DNA from: Prolixibacteraceae bacterium | GTDB taxonomy: Bacteria; Bacteroidota; Bacteroidia; Bacteroidales; Prolixibacteraceae | Length of the DNA: 17,335 nucleotides | NCBI GenBank assembly: GCA_007116765.1 | Contig: SKHV01000327.1 | Span: 1-17,335 of the forward strand | Reading direction: 5' to 3' | In this document: in pieces, positions 1 through 6,452 of the stretch | Numbering within the stretch: position 1 is the first letter of the stretch | How the letters are laid out: each line of letters opens with the position of its first letter | Translations under genes and position numbers: made by a program | The notes under the pieces: generated by a model | What the model was told of the DNA's origin: nothing | Database searches by the model: none | What the model saw: only the letters and a program-made list of their open reading frames with translations

Positions 1-301
1 CAGAGGTTATCGAAAAATATCTTTATTAGGGCACTAAGCAATAAGCGTAAACAGCTAATGACTCATCGTGAGTTTTAAGAAGAAAATAAGGACATCACAG
101 GCAAATAGCTTCATTGCACGCAACTTCATAATAACCTGCTTACGTTCCGTAAATATAATTAGTTGCATAATGCGTGACACCTGCCGGCAGGCATGCGCAA
201 TTAATTATATTTTGCTTTTACCTCCTGGTGATTTTTCGATATATCTCTTTCAACTCTTTAATCGTTTCAGGCTTCAGTGTGCTTGAATAAAAAGCGTTGA
301 C
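1..301. other. Left-edge stretch without an intact gene
   Basis: I see no convincing gene here. A 72-codon plus-strand frame exists but has low-complexity, atypical composition and no recognisable motif, so it is not called. On the minus strand, a frame from 301 down to the TAA at 218-220 reads VNAFYSSTLKPETIKELKEI then YRKITRR. It is in the same frame as the RecG-like remnant that stops at 302-304, so it lies directly behind that TAG. The peptide looks protein-like (amphipathic, Lys/Glu-rich) but is too short to assign. It may be the continuation of the remnant past a nonsense codon, or the leftover of a separate small gene. The stretch also contains the 12-bp palindrome listed separately. 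Confidence 0.5.
180..191. repeat. Perfect 12-bp palindrome CCTGCCGGCAGG
   Basis: CCTGCCGGCAGG is its own reverse complement and is strikingly GC-rich in an AT-rich non-coding stretch. Similar GC-rich palindromes are common dispersed intergenic elements in Bacteroidota genomes. Only one copy is seen in this window, so its status as a dispersed repeat is inference. Confidence 0.4.
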
Positions 302-817
302 CTATACCAGTTTATCTTTCAATAAGATTCCTTTTTCAGTTAATCTGTATTTTTGTTTACTACTGTTTGGTTTTTCAGGGATAGTCAACTCTATTAATTC
401 CTCATCTAAAGCTGATTGGAGGTAATTTTTCCTGAAATTTTCTCTATCTGATAATTTTAATTTGTCTTGTAAATCCTGACGCGTATGCTCTTTTGTAAAT
501 GTTTTTAATAATTCTTCAACTTGCGGGGTAACTTGCGGGGTAACTTGCATGGAAAGTTTCTCTGATGCAGGAAAAGTCATGCGTAAAAAGTTCTCTGAAA
601 ACTTGAAACAATCCTTGTTATATGCTTGTAAAATACGTGGCACTCCGGAACCTAATTGCTCAACCATTCCCAAGTCTTTATAAACGCGCATAAGTTCTTT
701 ATTACGTGGTAAGGATAAACCATCGAAAAAATCTTCCTGAGTCATTCCTTCGAATAACCCACCATAGCTGGTAATTTCCAGTCTGTCGGAAAATATTTCA
801 AATTTTGGTGGAATTTT
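302..817 (-). pseudogene. 3' remnant of a RecG-like/AlbA_2 ATP-binding protein
   Basis: The readable frame runs from about 817 (KIPPKFEIFSDRLEITSYGG...) to the TAG at 302-304. It matches the C-terminal part of the AlbA_2/HATPase_c_4 'ATP-dependent DNA helicase RecG-like' transcriptional regulators. The recognisable features are SDRLEITSYGGL, LPRNKELMRVYKDLGMVEQL-GSGVPRI, the low-complexity QVTPQVTPQV linker and a C-terminal winged-helix-like segment ending KYRLTEKGILLKDKLV. The first ATG in frame is at 743-745, inside the conserved domain. Family members have an N-terminal AlbA_2 domain that is absent here, so roughly the first two thirds of the gene is missing. The frame has no usable start before a TGA at 824-826, which lies within uxuA. 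The breakpoint therefore falls at or next to the uxuA stop codon. A shorter expressed protein from 745 is possible but unlikely to be functional. Confidence 0.75.
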
Positions 818-2078
818 ATGAATTCATCATGCTAACCACACCTAAAGTGAGTCCTTTAATTTCGGCCAGGTTTTTCATACGGCCATAAAGGCTGTAACCG
901 GGATAGTTTTCTTTGCCAACATCGTCGAGTATTTGGTGGCCGTGGTCGGGGCGCACAGGCAGTATCCAGGGCTTCCCGGTTTCGGCATAGCGGCGTTTCC
1001 CCTCCTTTACCAACTCTTTCACTACTCCAATCATGTCCACATCGCCTTCAAAAAAGGTGTCTTCCTGAAAGTTGAGGCCTTCGTCGCGGATTACGTTGCG
1101 CAAATGCACAAAATGGATATGCGGTGCCATTTCGGCTGCTATTTTTGTAAGGTCGTTAAAGTGCCCTACGCCCAGCGAACCGGTACACAGCGTAACACCA
1201 TTCGAAGGAGAAGGTATCATTTCGGTGATTTCCTTCAAGTCGTTACAGGTACTTACAACACGTGGCAAGCCCAACAGGTTCCACGGCGGATCGTCGGGAT
1301 GAATGGCCATTTTCACACCCACCTCTTCGGCCACGGGCACTATCTGGTTCAGAAAAAAGCTCAAGTGACTTTTCAGCTTAGTGCGGTCAATGCCTTCGTA
1401 GCTTTTCAGCATTTCTTTGAAAGCTTCGGGCGTATAGGTTTCCATAGAGCCGGGCAAACCGTACAAAATGGTGTCCTGCAGTTCCTTCTTCTGTTCGTCG
1501 TTAAGCGATCTGAAGTAGGCCTCGGCTTGTTGAAGCACTTCGGGTTTATAATCGGCTTTGGCATTGCTGCGCTTGAGCATAAAAATGTCGAAAGCTGCAA
1601 AAATATGAAGGTGAAAACCCGAAGTGTAAGTACCATCGTCGAAATAATGCTTCAGGTTGGTACGCGACCAGTCGAGTATGGGCATAAAATTGTAGCACAC
1701 CGTGTCGATTCCGCATTGGGCAAGGTTACGCAAGGAAATTTTGTAGTTTTCGATATGCTGCAAGTAATTGCCGCTTTTTTTCTTGATGTCTTCGCTCACC
1801 GGGAGGCTTTCCACTACTACCCATTTGAGTCCGGCAGCTTCAATCATTTTTTTACGTTCGAGAATTTTCTCCACGCTCCATACATCGCCCACCGTTATTT
1901 GGTGCAGTGCGTTCACTACACCCGATGCACCGGCCTGGCGCACTTGGTTTAAGGTAATGCGGTCGTTGGGGCCAAACCAGCGCCATGAATAGAGGAAGGA
2001 GATACCCCCCTTAACCCCTAAATCTCCGCCAGCTGGCGGAGTGTTTTTAGGGGCTACGTTATTGTTATTTTTTTTCAT
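816..2078 (-). CDS. uxuA: Mannonate dehydratase (UxuA), with an unusual N-terminal extension
   Basis: This enzyme dehydrates D-mannonate to 2-keto-3-deoxy-D-gluconate in the cytoplasm, a step of glucuronate catabolism. The protein is 420 residues. Family signatures start at residue 31 (SWRWFGPND, QAGASGVVNALH) and continue through SGNY, CGIDTVCYNFMPILDWSRT and HPDDPPW (260-266). Likely metal and active-site residues are Cys298 in TLCTGSLG, His325 in FVHLRNV and Asp378-His379 in RPDHGHQ. Residues 8-26 are not family-like: they are the translation of a palindromic repeat (2001-2054). No alternative in-frame ATG, GTG or TTG lies between residue 1 and the conserved domain, so the ATG at 2076-2078 is the only practical start. 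The gene follows uxuB by 86 bp and is the last gene of the LacI-GH67-uxuB-uxuA operon. Its stop codon abuts a decayed gene, so the extreme C-terminus (VVSMMNS) may also have been altered. Confidence 0.95.
   Translation of the reverse strand: MKKNNNNVAPKNTPPAGGDLGVKGGISFLYSWRWFGPNDRITLNQVRQAGASGVVNALHQITVGDVWSVEKILERKKMIEAAGLKWVVVESLPVSEDIKKKSGNYLQHIENYKISLRNLAQCGIDTVCYNFMPILDWSRTNLKHYFDDGTYTSGFHLHIFAAFDIFMLKRSNAKADYKPEVLQQAEAYFRSLNDEQKKELQDTILYGLPGSMETYTPEAFKEMLKSYEGIDRTKLKSHLSFFLNQIVPVAEEVGVKMAIHPDDPPWNLLGLPRVVSTCNDLKEITEMIPSPSNGVTLCTGSLGVGHFNDLTKIAAEMAPHIHFVHLRNVIRDEGLNFQEDTFFEGDVDMIGVVKELVKEGKRRYAETGKPWILPVRPDHGHQILDDVGKENYPGYSLYGRMKNLAEIKGLTLGVVSMMNS
2001..2054 (-). repeat. Palindromic GC-rich repeat embedded in the uxuA coding start
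   Basis: The core CTCCGCCAGCTGGCGGAG (2024-2041) is a perfect 18-bp palindrome. It is flanked by CCCCTAAA on one side and TTTAGGGGTTAAGGGGGG on the other (minus-strand reading). The architecture resembles the copy at 2126-2164: a C-rich box, a palindrome, a G-rich box, then a second G-run. Dispersed CCCCCTAA/TTAGGGGG elements of this kind are normally intergenic in Bacteroidota. Here the element is read in frame as residues 8-26 of UxuA. Insertion of the repeat after the start codon is inference. Confidence 0.65.
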
Positions 2079-2125
2079 TTAATAAATCTACGTTTAAAGG
2101 CTAAAAGCTTCAAGTTTGGTAGTAA

Positions 2126-2164
2126 CCCAAAGTCCCCCTAAACTTTGGGGGCAGGGGGTGGATT
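2126..2164 (+). repeat. C/G-run intergenic repeat between uxuB and uxuA
   Basis: CCCAAAGT (2126-2133) and ACTTTGGG (2142-2149) form an 8-bp perfect inverted repeat around CCCCCTAA. They are followed by GGCAGGGGGTGGA, which reaches the uxuB stop codon. This looks like a second, diverged copy of the element family embedded in uxuA. Transcribed on the minus strand it could form a hairpin, but no T-tract follows, so I do not call it a terminator. Confidence 0.55.
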
Positions 2165-2992
2165 CTAAACCCCGCTAAACGAGCTGAAACCACCATCAAC
2201 AGGCATAACAATACCTGTAACAAACGATGCGGCTTTGTCGCTGGCCAGGAACAATACCGCTCCAACCAATTCGTGTGCAAGACCAAACCTGCCCATGGGC
2301 GTTTTATTAATTACCTGATTTCCCCGTTCGGTATAACTACCGTCGGGGCTGGTGAGCAGTGCACGGTTTTGATTACCGATAAAGAAACCGGGTGCAATAG
2401 CATTCACCCTTACCGAACCTTCGAATTTCATAGCCAGTTCCATGGCCATCCACGAGGTAAAGTTCGATACGGCCGCTTTAGCTGCCGAGTATCCCAATAC
2501 GCGTGTAATCGACTGCATGGCAGCCATTGACGATATGTTGATGATGTTGCCCGAACGCTGCTTGGCCATTACCTCGCCAAAAACCATCGAAGGCAGCACC
2601 GTACCGTTATAGTTCAGTGTGGTTACCTTGTTCAGATCGTTTACATCTAAATCGAAAACTGTTTGACCAGGTGCTATGGTAGCACCGGGCATGTTGCCTC
2701 CGGCAGCATTCAAAAGAATATCCACTTTCCCGAATTGAGCCAACACTTCGTCGCGAGTTGCTTTTAAAGCTTCTATATCGAGCACGTTTGTCTTTAATCC
2801 AACAGCTGTCCCACCCTGCTCCTCAATACGTTTTGCAGCTTCTTTCGCAGCTTCTTCATTAATGTCGAGAAACACGATTTTAACTCCGGCTTTCGATAAG
2901 CCTCCTCCAATTTCAGAAGCCAGTACACCACCTCCACCGGTAATCACGGCTACTTTTCCTTCTAATTCAAATAACTGATCTAAATAACTCAT
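2165..2992 (-). CDS. uxuB: SDR-family D-mannonate oxidoreductase / fructuronate reductase
   Basis: This is a classical short-chain dehydrogenase of 275 residues. Visible motifs are the Rossmann glycine motif TGGGGVLAS (18-26), NAAG (95-98), the catalytic Ser155, Tyr168 and Lys172 (SSMAA, then GYSAAK), the PG motif at 201-202 and the C-terminal VDGGF. Asp43 in VFLDIN at the end of beta-2 suggests NAD(H) rather than NADP(H); that is inferred from the general SDR rule. Within the SDRs the specific assignment comes from context: it is co-directional with uxuA and a GH67 alpha-glucuronidase, matching the SDR-type UxuB (as in Bacillus YjmF) that reduces D-fructuronate to D-mannonate. A gluconate 5-dehydrogenase-like activity cannot be ruled out from sequence alone. 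It starts 29 bp after the GH67 stop, with an intrinsic-terminator-like hairpin in that gap. Confidence 0.9.
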   Translation of the reverse strand: MSYLDQLFELEGKVAVITGGGGVLASEIGGGLSKAGVKIVFLDINEEAAKEAAKRIEEQGGTAVGLKTNVLDIEALKATRDEVLAQFGKVDILLNAAGGNMPGATIAPGQTVFDLDVNDLNKVTTLNYNGTVLPSMVFGEVMAKQRSGNIINISSMAAMQSITRVLGYSAAKAAVSNFTSWMAMELAMKFEGSVRVNAIAPGFFIGNQNRALLTSPDGSYTERGNQVINKTPMGRFGLAHELVGAVLFLASDKAASFVTGIVMPVDGGFSSFSGV

Positions 2993-3009
2993 AAACTTTT
3001 TATGTTTGG

Positions 3010-3034
3010 AAAAAAGCCGGGTTAAATACCCGGC
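3010..3034 (-). terminator. Intrinsic terminator/attenuator hairpin between GH67 and uxuB
   Basis: On the minus strand GCCGGG-TATTTAA-CCCGGC (3034 down to 3016) forms a perfect 6-bp, all-GC stem with a 7-nt loop. It is followed immediately by TTTTTT (3015-3010), the textbook layout of a rho-independent terminator. The TAA stop codon of the GH67 gene (3022-3024) lies in the loop. Because uxuB starts only 18 nt after the T-tract and in the same direction, the element more plausibly acts as partial termination or mRNA processing within the operon than as its end. Confidence 0.75.
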
Positions 3035-5172
3035 ACAAATCTAAGTTGCTTGTTTTCGTAATATTCTAAATCATTTTCGGGTTTTTCAAAGCCATCGGGT
3101 ATGGGCATTTTCGAAAACTGTTGGAAATACAGCACGCACGAGTTTCTCCACCAAATAGCATCTTGGCGTTGCATTTCGAGCAATTGTTTAACGTGCTTAA
3201 AACGTTGTGCATCGATATAAGGTTCAACCGAATTCCACTTCTCCTGCATCCAGGTAACCGATTCGGCTCCGGTGTAATACTTGTGCACCATTTCGTTCCA
3301 CAATGTTCGCCCCGATTTCATTTCATGATTCCAGGGTAAATGGTGAAACCAAAGCAGGAATTTCTCGGGAACATCTTCAACCGAGTTGTAAATACTGCGC
3401 AGCGGCTCGGGGTATTGACCAACCGAGTTGCTACCACTTTCGGAACGGTCAAAACCAACACCTTCTTCTGAAGCATTGTGGTAATATACTGAAGTCCAGT
3501 CGGGTCGGCGGCCTGAAACCCACGGGCCGGGGCCATAATGATGACTGGCTGCCATAATATGGTGCAGCCCTATTGGGGTACGGTAATTCACGCCAATTTC
3601 GCGCGATTCCATCATCATTTCCACAATCGGCTCTATTACTGCCGGCTTGTTAGAGAAGGTCATCCTTACCCATTCATCGGCAATAAGCTCGGCACTGAGC
3701 GTATGATCCCACGCCAGACGTCCGTAAGCAAACCAGTTCGATTGTCCGAACAAATGCCCGGTCCAGTTACGGTCGGTGCCAATATTTGCCACACCCGAAA
3801 TTGCAGTAGTAGGGTAGTTATGCAAAGTTCCGTCTAATACTTTCGAAACATAAGAGCCTTCGCCCTGAACGTGGGTATCGGTGTCGAGTGTTTCTTTGTA
3901 GAGGGGTGCTAAATAAGTAAGGTGAATGGCATGACCAAAATATTCCTGGGTTATTTGGAACTCCATCATCAGCGGTGTGTTTGGCATAGCACCAAACATT
4001 GGGTGGTAGGGTTCGCGAGGCTGAAAATCGATGGGGCCGTTTTTCACCTGAATAAGTACATTGTCTTTGAAAGTTCCGTCGAGGGGTACAAATTCGTTGT
4101 AAGCCTGTAAAGCTCTGTCAACCGGCACTTCGTGGCTGTAAACAAAAGCTCGCCACATTACAATGCCACCGTGGGGTTCGAGGGCTTCTGCCAACATATT
4201 GGCGCCTTCGCCGTGTGTGCGGTTATAGTTATGTGGGCCGGGCTGTCCTTCCGAGTCGGCTTTTACCACAAAACCTCCAAAATCGGGTATTTTTTTGTAT
4301 ATGTTGTTGGCAATTTCTTTCCAAAACTCTTTCACCTCACTGTTTAGTGGGTCGGCAGTTTCGAGACCTCCAATTTCGATTGGTGCGCTAAAGCGGGCTG
4401 TGAGGTAAACCTTAATTCCGTATGGGCGGAATAAATCGGCCAATGCTGCGGCTTTGTCAATGTATTCGTCGGTAAGCACCAGAGCGTTGGCATTTACGTT
4501 GGTAAGCACTGTTCCGTTAATTCCAACTGAAGCGTTGGCACGGGCGTAGTCGTGGTATTGTGGGTAAATGTAGCGGGGAAGTTTGTGCCAGTCCCAAATC
4601 GAGAAACCGGCATATCCGCGCTCCACTGTTCGGTCGAGGTTGTCCCAGTGGTTCAACACGCGGTGCATGTGTTTTGGCGACTCCACTATGTCGAGGTCGC
4701 TTATGTTTTGCAGTGTTTGGATCAGCCTTATAAAATGGAAAGTTCCGTAAAGTGCTCCCACATCGGTGTTTGATGCAATTACAATTACATTACGATTTCC
4801 TATTCGACTGTTCTTGATTGTATAGGCATCTTTTGCCAGGCTGTTCAGTTTCTCATTCAAGCCAAGCGAATTAATCTCTGAAGAAGTTTCAGGAGTACCT
4901 ATCAACAAAGCCTGCCTGTTCCATGTATCGCTTATCGAAATATTGGTCGAGAGCATTTCACCCAGGGCATGTTCGAGTTCTTGTTTTATCACATTTGCAG
5001 TTTCAGACTCACCTGTAACTGTGATGCTGCCAAATTTTTTGGCCATAGAACGTTGTATCCTAACATCTTCTAGTGGCTTATACCTTAGCCATAAATCGTA
5101 ACCATCTTCCGCCAAAACAGGTAGTGCGGAAAAAATGACAATAAAAAGGAACAAAATTTTGAATCGTTTCAT
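3022..5172 (-). CDS. Secreted GH67 alpha-glucuronidase
   Basis: This enzyme hydrolyses the alpha-1,2 bond between (4-O-methyl-)D-glucuronic acid and the terminal non-reducing xylose of xylo-oligosaccharides. At 716 residues it is the normal length for GH67. Residues 1-21 are a Sec signal peptide (MKRFKILFLF..., cleavage after VLA), with no lipobox cysteine, so the protein is probably periplasmic. Family motifs are RVLNHWDNLDRTVERGYAG (171-189), VKADSEGQPGP with the likely general acid Glu308, NGPIDFQPREP with Asp382, and MEFQITQEYFG with Glu410. Asp382 and Glu410 are 28 residues apart, the spacing I recall for the paired catalytic carboxylates of the Cellvibrio and Geobacillus enzymes. The C-terminal alpha-helical dimerisation region is intact. 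It starts 30 bp after the LacI gene, and its stop codon lies in the loop of a terminator hairpin. It is often called aguA or glcA. Confidence 0.97.
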   Translation of the reverse strand: MKRFKILFLFIVIFSALPVLAEDGYDLWLRYKPLEDVRIQRSMAKKFGSITVTGESETANVIKQELEHALGEMLSTNISISDTWNRQALLIGTPETSSEINSLGLNEKLNSLAKDAYTIKNSRIGNRNVIVIASNTDVGALYGTFHFIRLIQTLQNISDLDIVESPKHMHRVLNHWDNLDRTVERGYAGFSIWDWHKLPRYIYPQYHDYARANASVGINGTVLTNVNANALVLTDEYIDKAAALADLFRPYGIKVYLTARFSAPIEIGGLETADPLNSEVKEFWKEIANNIYKKIPDFGGFVVKADSEGQPGPHNYNRTHGEGANMLAEALEPHGGIVMWRAFVYSHEVPVDRALQAYNEFVPLDGTFKDNVLIQVKNGPIDFQPREPYHPMFGAMPNTPLMMEFQITQEYFGHAIHLTYLAPLYKETLDTDTHVQGEGSYVSKVLDGTLHNYPTTAISGVANIGTDRNWTGHLFGQSNWFAYGRLAWDHTLSAELIADEWVRMTFSNKPAVIEPIVEMMMESREIGVNYRTPIGLHHIMAASHHYGPGPWVSGRRPDWTSVYYHNASEEGVGFDRSESGSNSVGQYPEPLRSIYNSVEDVPEKFLLWFHHLPWNHEMKSGRTLWNEMVHKYYTGAESVTWMQEKWNSVEPYIDAQRFKHVKQLLEMQRQDAIWWRNSCVLYFQQFSKMPIPDGFEKPENDLEYYENKQLRFVPGI

Positions 5173-5202
5173 GTCTCTGTTGTTTATAAATTCATTATTT
5201 AA

Positions 5203-6228
5203 CTATGTATTATTCAATTTATGTGAAGAAGCCCGAATAATAAGATACGCGTTCAGCTCCACCTTACGTGCATACTCAATGTTACTTTCGCCATTAAGAT
5301 AATCAATTAGACTTTTAGCGGCAAGCATACCGGCTTCGCGCCCCGGGTAATTTACAGTGGTCAATTGTGGTGAAACAATGGTAGATACTACATCGTTGTT
5401 AAAGCCCACGAATGCGATTTGTCCGGGCACATCAAAACCATATTCAATCAATGCATTCATACAACCCACGGCGGCCATGTCGTTCGCCACAAAAATACCA
5501 TCGGGATTAAATTTATTCTCCACTATTATTTTGGCAGAATTTTGCCCTCCCAGCAACGAAAGCGAATCGATGTAAAGTACCTCTCCATTACAATCAGGAC
5601 ATTCATCAATGGCCTTCATAAATCCTTTCATTCGGTCAACATAAACATTTAACGAGGATTTGATAGTTACATGAAGTAAATTACGACATCCTTGTTCAAT
5701 TAAATGCTTACTTGCTATGTACGATGCTTTACAGTTATCGATTACAAAACAAACATTATCGCTGTCATCGGGTACACGATCGAAAAAAACAACGGGAACA
5801 TTTTTCTGCTTAAACCTTTCGAAATAGCTCAAATCGCTTTCTTCAATAGTAAGCGATGCAATTATGCCATCAACACGGTTATTGTACATGGTGCTTGTGT
5901 TTTGCTCTTCTCTAATCACCGACTCGTGCGACTGGCTAATAATCACATTGTAACCTTTGTTGTTGGCCACCTCTTCCATTCCGGCTAAACACGCTGACAT
6001 GAAGTTGCTGTCGAGGCGTGGCACTATTATTCCTATTGTGTTGGTGCGCTTTGTTCGGAGATTACTGGCGAAGGCATTGCTCCGGTATCCCATCTCTTCG
6101 GCACAACGAAGTACTCGCTTTCGGGTATCTTCATTGATTACTGTTTTATTTTTCAATGCCCGGCTAACAGTCGAAGCAGAAAGATTCAACGTTTTAGCTA
6201 TATCGTAAATGGTTACCTCTTTTTTCAA
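5203..6228 (-). CDS. LacI-family transcriptional regulator of the glucuronate operon
   Basis: This is a LacI/GalR-type repressor of 341 residues. The N-terminal helix-turn-helix and hinge are clear: TIYDIAKTLNLSASTVSRAL (6-25), then the GYRSNAFASNLRTKRTNTIG hinge region. The periplasmic-binding-protein-like effector domain follows from about residue 64 (IGIIVPRLDSNF, DGIIASL, PVVFFDR, PDGIFVANDMAAVG, VGFNND, LTTVNYP). The start is a TTG at 6226-6228. An in-frame TAA immediately precedes it, and the next ATG would cut through the DNA-binding domain, so TTG is the only sensible start. There is no obvious Shine-Dalgarno sequence. It is the first gene of an operon with GH67, uxuB and uxuA. A LacI-type operator overlaps the -33 element of its promoter, suggesting autorepression and induction by glucuronate or a catabolite. 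The effector is inferred from context; Bacillus ExuR is a LacI-family precedent for hexuronate control. Confidence 0.93.
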   Translation of the reverse strand: MKKEVTIYDIAKTLNLSASTVSRALKNKTVINEDTRKRVLRCAEEMGYRSNAFASNLRTKRTNTIGIIVPRLDSNFMSACLAGMEEVANNKGYNVIISQSHESVIREEQNTSTMYNNRVDGIIASLTIEESDLSYFERFKQKNVPVVFFDRVPDDSDNVCFVIDNCKASYIASKHLIEQGCRNLLHVTIKSSLNVYVDRMKGFMKAIDECPDCNGEVLYIDSLSLLGGQNSAKIIVENKFNPDGIFVANDMAAVGCMNALIEYGFDVPGQIAFVGFNNDVVSTIVSPQLTTVNYPGREAGMLAAKSLIDYLNGESNIEYARKVELNAYLIIRASSHKLNNT

Positions 6229-6260
6229 TTAATTATGTTATTTAAGAATATATTCGAGCA

Positions 6261-6292
6261 CAAATATAATTGAAACTCACGAAAACATGCAA
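6261..6292 (-). promoter_or_regulatory. Bacteroidota-type promoter of the LacI-GH67-uxuBA operon
   Basis: Reading the minus strand, TTG (6292-6290), a 21-nt spacer and TATATTTG (6268-6261) match the phylum's -33/-7 consensus TTG-N19-21-TAnnTTTG. Transcription would start near 6255, leaving a leader of about 27 nt before the TTG start codon of the regulator. The -33 triplet lies inside the LacI operator. Confidence 0.65.
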
Positions 6293-6301
6293 CCGATTGC
6301 A
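6288..6301. promoter_or_regulatory. LacI-type operator TGCAACCGATTGCA
   Basis: TGCAACCGATTGCA is a 14-bp palindrome with a single mismatched pair (six of seven pairs match) and the central CpG typical of LacI/GalR-family operators. It lies 60 bp upstream of the LacI gene, overlaps its -33 box, and sits in the shared divergent region with the HTCS gene. Repressor binding here would block the operon promoter and could also influence the divergent gene. No second obvious copy was found near the other genes by eye. Confidence 0.7.
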
Positions 6302-6311
6302 GAAACTTTTC

Positions 6312-6319
6312 TATTTTTG
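6312..6319 (+). promoter_or_regulatory. Possible -7 element TATTTTTG for the HTCS gene
   Basis: TATTTTTG fits TAnnTTTG on the plus strand upstream of the HTCS gene, giving a leader of about 125 nt. No TTG lies at the expected 19-21 nt spacing; the nearest (6297-6299) is only 12 nt away. The call is weak. Confidence 0.25.
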
Positions 6320-6452
6320 TTGTAATAAAAATAAAATGTAAAGTTTAGACAAGTTTGAACGAATAAATGCTGAAATAAAATTGTTTTTTCCTGTTAATAG
6401 AAACATTATTGCCTATTTTTACCTGCGGGAAGTTGAATCTTTAATCCAAAAT

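Noticed and set aside
68..286. 72-codon plus-strand frame at the left edge
   Set aside because: There is no family motif, the composition is odd, and the overlapping minus strand has a more protein-like tail.
524..552. Short tandem repeat GGGGTAACTTGC in the RecG-like remnant
   Set aside because: It encodes the QVTPQVTPQV linker that is a normal, length-variable feature of this protein family. It is not a CRISPR or regulatory repeat.
933..1952. 339-codon plus-strand open frame antisense to uxuA
   Set aside because: It lies entirely within the well-supported uxuA gene and has no domain signature (runs of His/Phe/Val). It is explained by the codon bias of uxuA on the other strand.
2126..2149. 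Hairpin after uxuB as a terminator
   Set aside because: The stem is real, but no T-tract follows on the minus strand and uxuA is transcribed next. It fits a dispersed repeat better.
6381..6452. Upstream TTG start for the HTCS gene
   Set aside because: It would place 24 non-conserved residues before the signal segment. ATG codons at 6453 and 6459 fit the family better.
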